This document shows, one piece after another, positions 16,373 to 23,787 of a DNA stretch of 38,625 bases. A program made the translations under genes and the position numbers. Origin of the DNA: an uncultured Verrucomicrobia subdivision 3 bacterium (GTDB taxonomy: Bacteria; Verrucomicrobiota; Verrucomicrobiae; Limisphaerales; UBA11358). The notes beneath the pieces are model-generated. The model saw only the letters and a program-made list of their open reading frames with translations. It made no database searches and was not told the DNA's origin. The stretch covers positions 1 to 38,625 of the forward strand of contig CAIXPZ010000051.1 of NCBI GenBank assembly GCA_903921455.1, written 5' to 3'. How positions within the stretch are numbered: position 1 is the stretch's first letter; the number at the start of each line of letters is the position of its first letter.

Positions 16373-17155
16373 TTAATCTTTATTAATGGCCAGCAGTTTC
16401 AGATTTGGCTCGCCCGCCACGGCGATCAGCGCATGGTCCTGGGCAATGGCGTAGCACGAAACGGTCAGTCGGTTGGCGCTGCTTTGCTTGGGGCAGTTGG
16501 TTGGGGAAATTTGACTGGTTTCACCCAGGGCCAGCGTGACGCCGTTCAAGATGATCAGCGCTCCGCGGGCATTGAGGGTCATCCCTTGGATTTTCAGCCG
16601 GTCATCGCCCTGGTCCACCGGGCGGGCCACCGGTGCCGGCCAGTGTCCCGAGCTATAATCGCGGGCGATTCTTTGGGCCTGGAGGATTTCATCGGGATCA
16701 AATCGGACCACCAGCTTGTCCAGGTCGGCGCGGAACGCCGGATCGCGTTGGGCGGCGACGGACAGCCAGGCGTAGGCGTCAATCAAGTTGGTCTGGACGC
16801 CGATTCCGCTTTGCAGGACGTTGGAAAGTTCAGCGCAAGCCTGGGCATGGCGGTTGGTGGCGGCGCGATAGATATAGCCCAGCCCCTCGGAAAGTTTCAG
16901 GACGCGTACCCGGCCGCCGCTGGACTGTCCCTGGATCAGCAAGACTTCACCCGCGGCAAAGGTGCCCTCGATGTTGCCGGCATTGGCGGCTTGCCGATAG
17001 GCCCATAGGGCCGCATCCAGTTTGCCGTGGCTGACGAAAGCATGGCCTTCGGCCACGAGCGTGTCCCCGGCCGCGTTGGCGGGCGGGGCGCTGCTGGCGG
17101 GCAAGGCGGTTGCCAATAAACCCAAACCGATCAACGGGCTGATGATGCGTTTCAT
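16373..17155 (-). CDS. Exported Sel1-like repeat protein with a C-terminal beta domain
   Basis: The start is set at the ATG at 17155 because MKRIISPLIGLGLLATALPA makes a clean signal peptide; the frame runs 24 codons further up, into the upstream gene. Mature residues contain Sel1/TPR-like helical repeats (GKLDAALWAYRQAANAGNIE, then a GYIYRAATNRHAQACAELS-type repeat, then AYAWLSVAAQ), typical of scaffold proteins in the periplasm. The C-terminal 80 residues (LKIQGMTLNARGALIILNG...) are beta-rich and unrecognised; the 'ALIILNG...L.lGE' run recalls small domains of secretion-pathway proteins. It starts 2 bases after the stop of the GYF-domain gene, so the two are cotranscribed and may act together at the inner membrane. 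Confidence 0.82.
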   Translation of the reverse strand: MKRIISPLIGLGLLATALPASSAPPANAAGDTLVAEGHAFVSHGKLDAALWAYRQAANAGNIEGTFAAGEVLLIQGQSSGGRVRVLKLSEGLGYIYRAATNRHAQACAELSNVLQSGIGVQTNLIDAYAWLSVAAQRDPAFRADLDKLVVRFDPDEILQAQRIARDYSSGHWPAPVARPVDQGDDRLKIQGMTLNARGALIILNGVTLALGETSQISPTNCPKQSSANRLTVSCYAIAQDHALIAVAGEPNLKLLAINKD

Positions 17156-17157
17156 AT

Positions 17158-17796
17158 TCAGGGCGCGATGGGTGCTGGAACGATTTTTGCCAGACTGATC
17201 CATTCCGTGGAATTTTCCGCCCGGCACATCGTGGTGGCATTCAGCAGGCCGCCGGCGCTCATGTCCGCGATGGTTTTTCCGGTGTAGGGGCCGCTGATCT
17301 GGCGATGATACAGCAAATAATAATTGATGGACGCCGCGCCTTTGATTGCCGGTGAAGCCGGGGATAGATCAGACGCCTTGGGATCATTGCCCTTGAACGT
17401 GTAGAATAGCGTCAGGGCGATGAGGATGCCCAGGCTGACGAGCACAATGCCGACGTTGACATAGATCCAGCGCCCGGGCTGTTTTTTCGGGATGGACACG
17501 GGATTGGCAAAGGCTTTGGAGCCTTTCACCATGCGCCAAGCGTCGTTTTCGCTGATTTGCGTGCGGATGGCAAAACAATGGACGGAATCGCCCTGTTTGC
17601 CCAATTCCAAAATGTCCGCCTCTTGCGAACGCCAGCAAAGTTGCCAGGGCCGGCTGAAAATATCGGCGTTGAACGGTGGCAGCACATTACCCGGTGCCGA
17701 GAGCAGCGTAAAAAGGAAGTAGTTCGCGCCGGAATTGGCATAAACCCGGCCTTGAACGACTTCATCAATGATGACGCTCGAACAGGTGGCATCCAT
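17158..17796 (-). CDS. Single-pass membrane protein with a C-terminal GYF-type domain
   Basis: 212 residues. The N-terminal 95 residues form a domain I do not recognise (it has WQLCWRSQEADI and a VHCFAIRTQISENDAW segment). A single membrane helix follows at about 108-134 (WIYVNVGIVLVSLGILIALT). Residues about 160-205 match the GYF_2 pattern (YYLLYHRQISGPYTGKTI, then MSAGGLLNATTMC, then STEWISLAKI), a small protein-interaction domain common in bacterial membrane proteins. GGGAG lies 10 bases before the ATG. It is the first gene of a two-gene unit with the exported Sel1 protein. Confidence 0.82.
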   Translation of the reverse strand: MDATCSSVIIDEVVQGRVYANSGANYFLFTLLSAPGNVLPPFNADIFSRPWQLCWRSQEADILELGKQGDSVHCFAIRTQISENDAWRMVKGSKAFANPVSIPKKQPGRWIYVNVGIVLVSLGILIALTLFYTFKGNDPKASDLSPASPAIKGAASINYYLLYHRQISGPYTGKTIADMSAGGLLNATTMCRAENSTEWISLAKIVPAPIAP

Positions 17797-17842
17797 GTTC
17801 AGCTTGCTCCCTCGCCTTGGGTAAATACGATAATGACTGCTT

Positions 17843-18661
17843 TTACCAGGGTGAGCGGAGGCGATAAAAGCGGCTCGGAAAATTCGTCCACTGCGGATCG
17901 CTTAAATAGGCCGAACCAGTCGTGAGCGTGTTCGTTTGCAACGGCTGCCAATCAGGATTTAGAAAATTCGTGCAGGCTTCCACCACCACCGTTTGCCCAC
18001 TGGCCCACTGGATGTTGAAACCAAATTCATTCGCTTTGTCGCCGAAGTGAGCACTGACTGATGTTGCCTGTGGCAGCCAGAAGGCGATGGGAACACCCGT
18101 AAGCATGGCAAACAGGTCCCAGCCTGTGGTGCCTGGCCGGTAATAGGCGGTCACCGGATAATTCTGGTATTGAGGGTAAAGATGAAAGATATGCGAGCCC
18201 AGCGAGCTGGGAGCGTTGCCACTAAAAAAGACTCCGGTCAAATTGCTGCAATCACCAAACGCCCAGTTTCCGATGCTGGTGACACGGTTGGGGATCAAAA
18301 TGCGGGTCAAATTGCAGCCGGAGAAGGCATGGTCGCCGATGCCGGACACAAGGTCGGACATCCTGATGTCGCTCAAACTGGCGCAGCCAAAAAACGCATA
18401 GCCCTCGATATTGGTCACGCTGTCGGGAATCGTAACATTCGTGATGTTGAAACGATTCAAAAACGCGAAGGCTGCGATGCTGGTGACCGGCAGTTCATTG
18501 ATGGTGCCAGGGATGCTCACGGCTCCGCTGTCGCCGGTGTATCCCGTGATAGCGATGGCCCCGTTATTTGTCGTGAAGGTAAACTGGGCTTGAATCTCGG
18601 TGGACAACAGCAACGTCATACCCAACAGACAGATTCGAAGCAGGTTCCCTTCGGGGTTCAT
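17843..18661 (-). CDS. Secreted BspA-like leucine-rich-repeat protein
   Basis: Signal peptide (MNPEGNLLRICLLGMTLLLS...IQAQ) followed by LRR_5/BspA-type repeats, each of the form 'v.sIg..AF.gC.sLt.v.ip': TSIAAFAFLNRFNITNVTIP, then TNIEGYAFFGCASLSDIRM, then SGIGDHAFSGCNLTRILIP, then TSIGNWAFGDCSNLTGVFF. After the repeats come the AYYRPGTTGWDLF and VVVEACTNFLNPDWQPLQ blocks, ending in DPQWTNFPSRFYRLRSPW, a C-terminal extension I associate with verrucomicrobial secreted proteins. BspA repeats bind proteins or surfaces; no enzyme site is seen. It stands in the same orientation as the GYF/Sel1 pair but is separated from it by 46 bases. Confidence 0.9.
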   Translation of the reverse strand: MNPEGNLLRICLLGMTLLLSTEIQAQFTFTTNNGAIAITGYTGDSGAVSIPGTINELPVTSIAAFAFLNRFNITNVTIPDSVTNIEGYAFFGCASLSDIRMSDLVSGIGDHAFSGCNLTRILIPNRVTSIGNWAFGDCSNLTGVFFSGNAPSSLGSHIFHLYPQYQNYPVTAYYRPGTTGWDLFAMLTGVPIAFWLPQATSVSAHFGDKANEFGFNIQWASGQTVVVEACTNFLNPDWQPLQTNTLTTGSAYLSDPQWTNFPSRFYRLRSPW

Positions 18662-18744
18662 ATTCTTATATTGTCCATTGGTTCATATTGGAAGTTCCAA
18701 GGCCAACCCGATTTTATCTTTTGTCATCCTTCACTTGGCAACGT

Positions 18745-19012
18745 TCGAGAGGGCCGGGATGAGGGAGGACGTTTCGGTCAAAATAGTTTTAACGCTCGCC
18801 CTCGCCTGTTTCCTCTCACCCGGAGAGGACCTGCGTTCCCCGCACCGGCTGTGATCCGCTGGTGGCCAAGGTTGCGCGGCGACCTTGGCCGATGCCGAGC
18901 GCAGCGTCAGGCGAGGGAAGGTTTTAACTCCTGAATGTTCATCCCCAAAAATGACCGCGGCGCGGTCAGGTCAAGTCGCAGCGCAACTTGCCCCACCCGC
19001 CCCCGCCTAAAG
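18745..19012 (+). repeat. Dispersed intergenic repeat family 1, copy C
   Basis: Same order of landmarks as copy A, with substitutions and small indels (for example GGTTTTAACTCCTGAATG in place of the GTCGTTTATCGGGTGAAC segment). The remainder of the gap up to 19275 holds no gene that I can support. Confidence 0.8.
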
Positions 19013-19275
19013 GCGGAACTCCGAACGACGGCCCCCCACGGCGGAGGCTTTAAGGCAGCCTGGCGGCAGGCGCGGGCCGTTCATTCAACAATGATTCCAT
19101 TAATCCCCCAAACGGGTCGGCCACCGAACCGCAATTAATACAGGCCAAACGCATAGTTTTCAGGCCCGGGCCGGCCAAACCCAGCGTTCACAACATAAAC
19201 CTCATCGCCCATAGCAAAATATTAACGGTTAGTTTTGGCGTGGTGTATTAAGGACATAGGTCAGTTAGCAGAGTA

Positions 19276-19794
19276 TTATGCAACCATATCTAACGTATCT
19301 TTACTGCTTATACAACGCGCAAGCGAACCAATGAATTTTTGGAAGTCAGATTTTTTATTCACAAATGCCAGTTCAAGAGCAATTTTAGTCAGGGGATGAT
19401 TCCAATTTAAGGTTTCAACTGGCCCGTGAGCACTAAGAACTTCACTTAGTTCTCCAGCATAAGGCAAACAGAATGTCCAGCCACCATACCGCTGCCGCCA
19501 AATTTGTTTCCACGGATGAATGCTCGGATTTGCAGGCGTTGAGAATTCGATAGCCAGTCGTTTTCCATTCAGGCACAAAGTCCCCATCGGAACAAGCGCA
19601 CTTGCAATTAGGTTGCCACAAAGCTCTTTCTTCTGCTGACCCAGCCAAGAAGAAAGTGGGTTGAAGCCTTTGACGATCCCACCATCAGCCATTTGAAATC
19701 CATCTGCGACATCATTCTCAAACCAAACTTTTCTCAATTCGTCCAACCGCTTCCATTCTTTTGAACCATTTGCACCGCATACAGGAAAAAGCAA
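19276..19794 (-). CDS. C-terminal part of the HD-HSP90-like protein, after a frame break
   Basis: The reading frame continues the preceding gene: before the first listed codon it reads GNDEGSVIWEKLLFPVCGANG, which fits onto the upstream frame's QNLIFYGIS at about 19826-19833. A single missing base in the CCC run (GGG at 19828-19830 on the plus strand) explains the split; restoring it gives one protein of 964 residues. This 172-codon tail (KEWKRLDELRKVWFENDVAD...) has no recognised domain. No ribosome site is seen before its only possible independent start, a TTG, so it is more likely the broken end of one gene than a separate gene. Confidence 0.6.
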   Translation of the reverse strand: MLFPVCGANGSKEWKRLDELRKVWFENDVADGFQMADGGIVKGFNPLSSWLGQQKKELCGNLIASALVPMGTLCLNGKRLAIEFSTPANPSIHPWKQIWRQRYGGWTFCLPYAGELSEVLSAHGPVETLNWNHPLTKIALELAFVNKKSDFQKFIGSLARCISSKDTLDMVA

Positions 19795-22169
19795 TTTCTC
19801 CCAAATAACCGAGCCCTCATCATTGCCGGGCTAATTCCATAAAAAATTAAATTCTGCCAGAACATTTCTATCGCTGCTAAATCACCATAATCAGCCAAGA
19901 TTTGTTCCCAAAGCAGGCCATGGGCGTCGTCAGCCAAACTTTGTAAATATATCCACGTTTCGTCAGCGTCCATCTGACTTGAGCCAAGCGGATGCCGAGC
20001 GGGATTAAGATTTGGCTTTATCTTGCCGCGAACATCTAGGATGAATTCGTCTCGCCCGGCATTGATCCAATTTGCCATATGGCCGAGTTTTCCTTCGCCA
20101 TCGCGAACTCGTCCGGGACGGCCGCAAACCAATATTCCGTCAAGACACGTGGCGCTATCCTGACTTCCATGCCATGTATTATTTTTATGTGCTATTCGCT
20201 GGATTAAACCTATGCCCTGCTTCTCACTTTGAAACCATTCAGCTTCGGCATTTGAGATGACCAGTTTTCCATTTTCATCTATCAACAGGCTCGTTTTGAT
20301 TGTTCCTCTCATTCGAGAATCAATCACAGAAATATCCTGTTCGTAATTACGCACTAGCGAAGCGCCAATTCGTTCAAGAAACGTCTTTGGTTTTTTAATT
20401 GTAATCGGCACATGCAGCTCGCCAGCAATTTCAGGGACGAGGCATTTTGCTTCAATTGGAAATTCTGTAGCCAACGCATATCCATCAAGCACATCAAGCA
20501 ATCGCACCTTGTCATCCCATTCGTCAAAAAATCCAGGTTTCACTCTACCCTTAATCTCAACTGTTGTTCCGATTGGCTGGTCGTCTTTCCCGCGCCTGAT
20601 TACAACCAAACCGCTCAAACCGTGAATTTCAACTTCAAGAGGCTTCCCAAGTTGTTTGTGAGCGCCATAGTAACGGCGTGTGAATATCTTGATCTCATCT
20701 CCCAACATGAAACAACTCATGAAGCCAATTCCAAAACGAGCGCACGGATCAAAATCTGCTTTAGAAACAACAAGGCTCGCGCGTTCAAGTTCAAATTCTG
20801 GCGAACGATAATAACTCCTGCCAGCCCGAACCAAGAAGCGCGTAATGATTTCTTCGTCCATACCGATACCATTATCCATGCACCGCAACACTTCTCGCCC
20901 AGACGCATCCACAGCGTGTTCCATGATAACCTTTCCCTCAGTCCAATCTGCTTTTTCGTCTCTTTTGAGCAGAGCGCGGCGGTGCCGCAGTGCATCAAGT
21001 GAATTTTGCAAAAGTTCACGGACGCAAAGTGAAGTTGATTGATAGAGGTTTTCAGTCATCAAGAGCTTGACGATTTCGTCGCGACTCAATGTGAATTCAA
21101 GGTCGTGATATTCATACGCACCGTCTTTCGCCTGAACTCGGCTACGGTCAACTTTTTCCGGTAGCGGTAGAATGTATTTTGAAGTTGCTGCAGGAAATAA
21201 TCGCAAGGCCGAATGAATGCTTGATAATTCGGTATCAATGTAATCCATGAAACGAAGAATTGCCCTGTGATAAGCGGGGTGTGTGCAATTAACGGTGAAT
21301 CGAATTTGTTTTGGAGAGATGACCCAGCCCTCGACAGCCCTGTGTTTTGCCCATTCCAGCAAACTTATGTTGCTCGTAAAGTGAATTGTTCTAAACAGTT
21401 CATCAGGCGTGCGTTCCCGGTCGAAATCGAGCAAGTCGGCAAGTCGGAGTGCGAGTGCAAGATAGACCATGTTCACCGTCAATGGCCCAATAGATTCGTC
21501 GTAAGCGAGTTTTAACCGTGGAAACAACTCGTCAACAGGAATGGTGTGGGAAACACACAGCCGCGCTAAATGGTTCGCAAAATTTACGCCTGCTGCCTCA
21601 AGCCGTTTATCTTGACCATATCGCTGTCCAACAAATTGTGAAGACCGTTTACCGTGCGTGGTGCGGATGTCATCGGTGAAAAGTGCTGCATTCAGTTCGT
21701 TTTCTAGTTCGCGACAATGCTTGCGTTCCTCGTCGGAAAGTCTGCTGTCAATTGATCGCTGGGAAATCTCTCGAAAATTTGGATGGTCAATGATCCAATT
21801 ATTCTTGAATAACTGAAATTGAAGGTCACTTTCAAGGGCGGTCAGTTCAGAATCTTCGAGAATCATCCCTTGGTCATGAAAGTGAGCGGAAAGAATCAGC
21901 AACGCCAACTCGACTGAATTTAATTCAACGTCATCTGGAATCAAAACTCCCATGAGTTCAGTGACACGTAGGAAGTGGACTTCATCGTGGAGAGTGTATT
22001 GTGAATGAAGCCCTGCAAACCGTTTAGCTCTGCTGGAAGCCTCGTCACAAATCTGTGGCAGGTTGGCGGCTAAAAGCCTCGCCAAATCGCCATCAGTAGC
22101 AATTCTCTTTTCCAATCTTTGCCAGAGTCTTGTTTCCTGCAAAGTTTTCAAGCCAAGCACAGTTGCCAT
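19734..22169 (-). CDS. HD-domain plus HSP90/GHKL-type ATPase fusion, candidate conflict or defence protein
   Basis: The N-terminal half (about 1-330) has HD-phosphohydrolase-like metal ligands: His61-Asp62, His98-Asp99 (SAHFHDQGM), His172 and Asp245 (RLADLLDFD). The second half is a GHKL ATPase of HSP90 type, with N-box RELLQNSLDALR (Glu385, Asn389), G1 MDNGIGMDEE (Asp432) and G2 ARFGIGFMSCFMLGDEI, close in pattern to HtpG. Similar HD-plus-HSP90 proteins are, as I recall, discussed among bacterial conflict systems; a role in phage defence or proteostasis is an inference. The start is the ATG at 22169 (MATVLGLKTL), because the frame's earlier start is a TTG and a -10 box lies 6 bases before this ATG. 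The gene is A+T-richer than its flanks. The last residues of this frame (MMRARLFGRNCFFLY...) are out-of-frame; the true C terminus is in 19276-19794. Confidence 0.85.
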   Translation of the reverse strand: MATVLGLKTLQETRLWQRLEKRIATDGDLARLLAANLPQICDEASSRAKRFAGLHSQYTLHDEVHFLRVTELMGVLIPDDVELNSVELALLILSAHFHDQGMILEDSELTALESDLQFQLFKNNWIIDHPNFREISQRSIDSRLSDEERKHCRELENELNAALFTDDIRTTHGKRSSQFVGQRYGQDKRLEAAGVNFANHLARLCVSHTIPVDELFPRLKLAYDESIGPLTVNMVYLALALRLADLLDFDRERTPDELFRTIHFTSNISLLEWAKHRAVEGWVISPKQIRFTVNCTHPAYHRAILRFMDYIDTELSSIHSALRLFPAATSKYILPLPEKVDRSRVQAKDGAYEYHDLEFTLSRDEIVKLLMTENLYQSTSLCVRELLQNSLDALRHRRALLKRDEKADWTEGKVIMEHAVDASGREVLRCMDNGIGMDEEIITRFLVRAGRSYYRSPEFELERASLVVSKADFDPCARFGIGFMSCFMLGDEIKIFTRRYYGAHKQLGKPLEVEIHGLSGLVVIRRGKDDQPIGTTVEIKGRVKPGFFDEWDDKVRLLDVLDGYALATEFPIEAKCLVPEIAGELHVPITIKKPKTFLERIGASLVRNYEQDISVIDSRMRGTIKTSLLIDENGKLVISNAEAEWFQSEKQGIGLIQRIAHKNNTWHGSQDSATCLDGILVCGRPGRVRDGEGKLGHMANWINAGRDEFILDVRGKIKPNLNPARHPLGSSQMDADETWIYLQSLADDAHGLLWEQILADYGDLAAIEMFWQNLIFYGISPAMMRARLFGRNCFFLYAVQMVQKNGSGWTN

Positions 22170-22175
22170 GGTAAG

Positions 22176-22203
22176 ATGATAAAATATTGGTAACGATGTC
22201 CAA
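22176..22203 (-). promoter_or_regulatory. Promoter-like boxes predicting a leaderless mRNA for the HD-HSP90 gene
   Basis: On the minus strand TTGGAC (22203-22198), a 16-base spacer and TATCAT (22181-22176), then CTTACC and the ATG. The A of the ATG is the seventh base after the -10 box, where transcription normally starts. The -35 is weak (3 of 6), the -10 good (5 of 6). Confidence 0.4.
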
Positions 22204-22305
22204 TTCCAAAACAAATCAAATTAATTTGGACGCGTTTTGTGCGGTTTAAATTGATTTACCAAAGTCAAAAATCCAGTTCAATACAATTGAAGCCGGTTCT
22301 GTTTT

Positions 22306-22370
22306 GCCGACCTGATGTTCTGATATCATTGCCACGGTGCCCTTTAAGATATTCCGCCGATGCTACGCCC
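22306..22370 (+). repeat. Dispersed repeat family 2, copy 2
   Basis: Matches 16049-16118 along GCCGACCTGAT, CATTGCCACGGTGCCCTTT and TTCCGCCGATGCTACGCC. Located in the gap between the HD-HSP90 gene and the HTH gene. Confidence 0.65.
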
Positions 22371-22565
22371 GACGGCGGAAAAGAAAAGCGGAATTTGGCC
22401 GGGGGCAAATCGGCGATGGCAGTTGGCTTGTCCCCCAATTTCCCGCTTGCCATAACCGGTCGGTTGGGAGAATTATCTTTCGGTCGTCCGTGGGCCAGTG
22501 GTTTTCCCTTCATCGGGCCGGTTCGCGGGTGCATCCAATCAAACTTCAATTGAAAGGATCGGGCT

Positions 22566-23015
22566 ATGGAATCATACGTAGTATTGCGGCAGGTGCTGAA
22601 ACAGCCGGGCTGCAAACAGGTGGCGCGGGAACTGAATCTCTCCCTCTCGCTCATCTATCAGTGGTCGCGCGGCCAGCAGGGCCATAGCGAGGCGGCCAAT
22701 CCGCTGGACCGCGTGGCGCAATTGGCACAACTGCCGGGCGGCGACGCGCTGCTGGACTGGCTTTGTCGGCAGCGAGGCGGGCGGTTCGTGCGGCGGACGG
22801 AATTGCCGTCCTTCGTGCGCCGGTGCTGGAATCAGATCAAGGCGGAGATGGAGTCGCTCTTGAAAACCGGCGCTGGCCGAAGGATGACGGGCGGGAAATC
22901 CCCATTGACGAGGGCAGGGGATCCGGACGGGGCGCGCTGCCGGCATCGGCTGCCGAACGGGCGCTGCGGGTTTCGCGGGACGTTGCCGTCGCCAGCCCGT
23001 TGGGGCGGCCGGTAA
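22566..23015 (+). CDS. CII-like helix-turn-helix protein, C terminus probably frame-broken
   Basis: The first 75 residues are a clear DNA-binding module: VLRQVLKQPGCKQVARELN, then LSLSLIYQWSRG, then NPLDRVAQLAQLPGGDALLDWLCRQRGG. Its layout is that of phage CII-like regulators numerous in Verrucomicrobia. AAGGA lies 7 bases before the ATG. After KAEMESLL this frame becomes Arg/Gly/Pro-rich and loses family character. A helix-friendly continuation appears in the -1 frame (ENRRWPKDDGREIPIDEGRG) and perhaps again one frame further (IRTG...). The gene may therefore carry one or two one-base deletions, or be decaying. The N-terminal call is firm, the C terminus is not. Confidence 0.65.
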   Translation: MESYVVLRQVLKQPGCKQVARELNLSLSLIYQWSRGQQGHSEAANPLDRVAQLAQLPGGDALLDWLCRQRGGRFVRRTELPSFVRRCWNQIKAEMESLLKTGAGRRMTGGKSPLTRAGDPDGARCRHRLPNGRCGFRGTLPSPARWGGR

Positions 23016-23115
23016 GGTCAGCCCGGCTCGCCGTCAACGCCGCCCGCGCCCCGGGGTGACCCGGTTTCAGCGTGACATTGCCTGCCCTCGCCGCCGCATG
23101 GTCCCGCCACCGACC

Positions 23116-23272
23116 TTACTTGGTCTGGGTGTCGGTGGTGGTGGTGGTCGTGGGACCGGGCGTGGTTATCTGTTGCGACGTAGTCGTGGTGCTATGGGTG
23201 GCATCCGAAGCGCAACCGTTGATGAACGCCAGGGCCGCGACGGCGAGGCAGGAAACGATGATTTTTTTTCAT
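23116..23272 (-). pseudogene. Tiny threonine-rich lipoprotein, frame broken by an A8 tract at the start codon
   Basis: Minus-strand frame I-V-S-C-L-A-V-A-A-L-A-F-I-N-G-C-A-S, then a Ser/Thr-rich tail ending TTTTTTDTQTK and TAA (23118-23116). It has the hydrophobic core, a lipobox-like ING-C and a short low-complexity tail, as in small outer-membrane lipoproteins. An ATG at 23272 is followed by eight A residues. With seven it would read MKKIIVSC... and give a 51-residue prelipoprotein, but with eight the ATG is out of frame and the correct frame reads TGA there. The cause could be slippage at the A tract (polymerase or phase variation), a real mutation or a sequencing error. Confidence 0.55.
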
Positions 23273-23375
23273 AAGGATTTTTGGGGGTGGATGAGGGATG
23301 TTTGATTTACAGGAATCTTTTTAGCGGTTTGGTTTAGTTCGAGCCATGGGCTTTAACCCGACTCGGGACTAGCGG

Positions 23376-23534
23376 TCAGATCTTCTTGCCGCGAAAGCCG
23401 CCCAGCATATAAATGACGAGGCAGATGATGAGGACGAGCCCCAAGCCGCCGCCGCCGTAGGCCGGTCCGCCGTAGTAAAAGCCGCCGCCGCCGCCCAACA
23501 GGAGCAGCACGAGCAAGATGATGATCAGATTCAT
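23376..23534 (-). CDS. Small glycine-rich double-hydrophobic membrane protein (52 aa), DUF3309-like
   Basis: Frame MNLIIILLVLLLLGGGGGF, a short Tyr/Gly loop, then GLGLVLIICLVIYMLGGFRG and KKI before TGA. Two hydrophobic helices around a Gly/Tyr-rich hairpin and a basic end resemble the small DUF3309-type membrane proteins common in proteobacteria and others. Codon use is GC-rich like the neighbours and the hydrophobic pattern is unbroken, which supports expression. The role is unknown. Only a weak GCGGGT precedes the ATG. Confidence 0.72.
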   Translation of the reverse strand: MNLIIILLVLLLLGGGGGFYYGGPAYGGGGLGLVLIICLVIYMLGGFRGKKI

Positions 23535-23624
23535 ACCCGCAGTCTGACAGATGCGGGGGCACCTTGACCATGGGGGCTTCTACCCAGGCCGACGGAACCG
23601 GAAAGTGCGCCGCGCGACCCTGGA

Positions 23625-23757
23625 TCCCAGCCGGAGCAGGGAACGCAGGTGCTCTCCCCGGTGGGAGTGGAAACAGGTGAGGGCGAGTGTTAAAACTAAT
23701 TTGTCCGAGACGTCCTCCCTCACCCCGGCTCTCTCCCCAAGGCGAGGGAGCAACCGG
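23625..23757 (-). repeat. Dispersed intergenic repeat family 1, copy D (inverted, 5' part only)
   Basis: Minus strand shows CTCCCTCGCCTTGGGGAGAG, GGGAGGACGTCTCGGACAAA, TTTTAACACTCGCCCTCACC and CCGGCTGGGATCC, then diverges where copies A-C continue. It lies between the small membrane protein and the second kinase. Confidence 0.7.
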
Positions 23758-23787
23758 CGCCGCCGCCATGGCCGCACGCGGCCAGAA

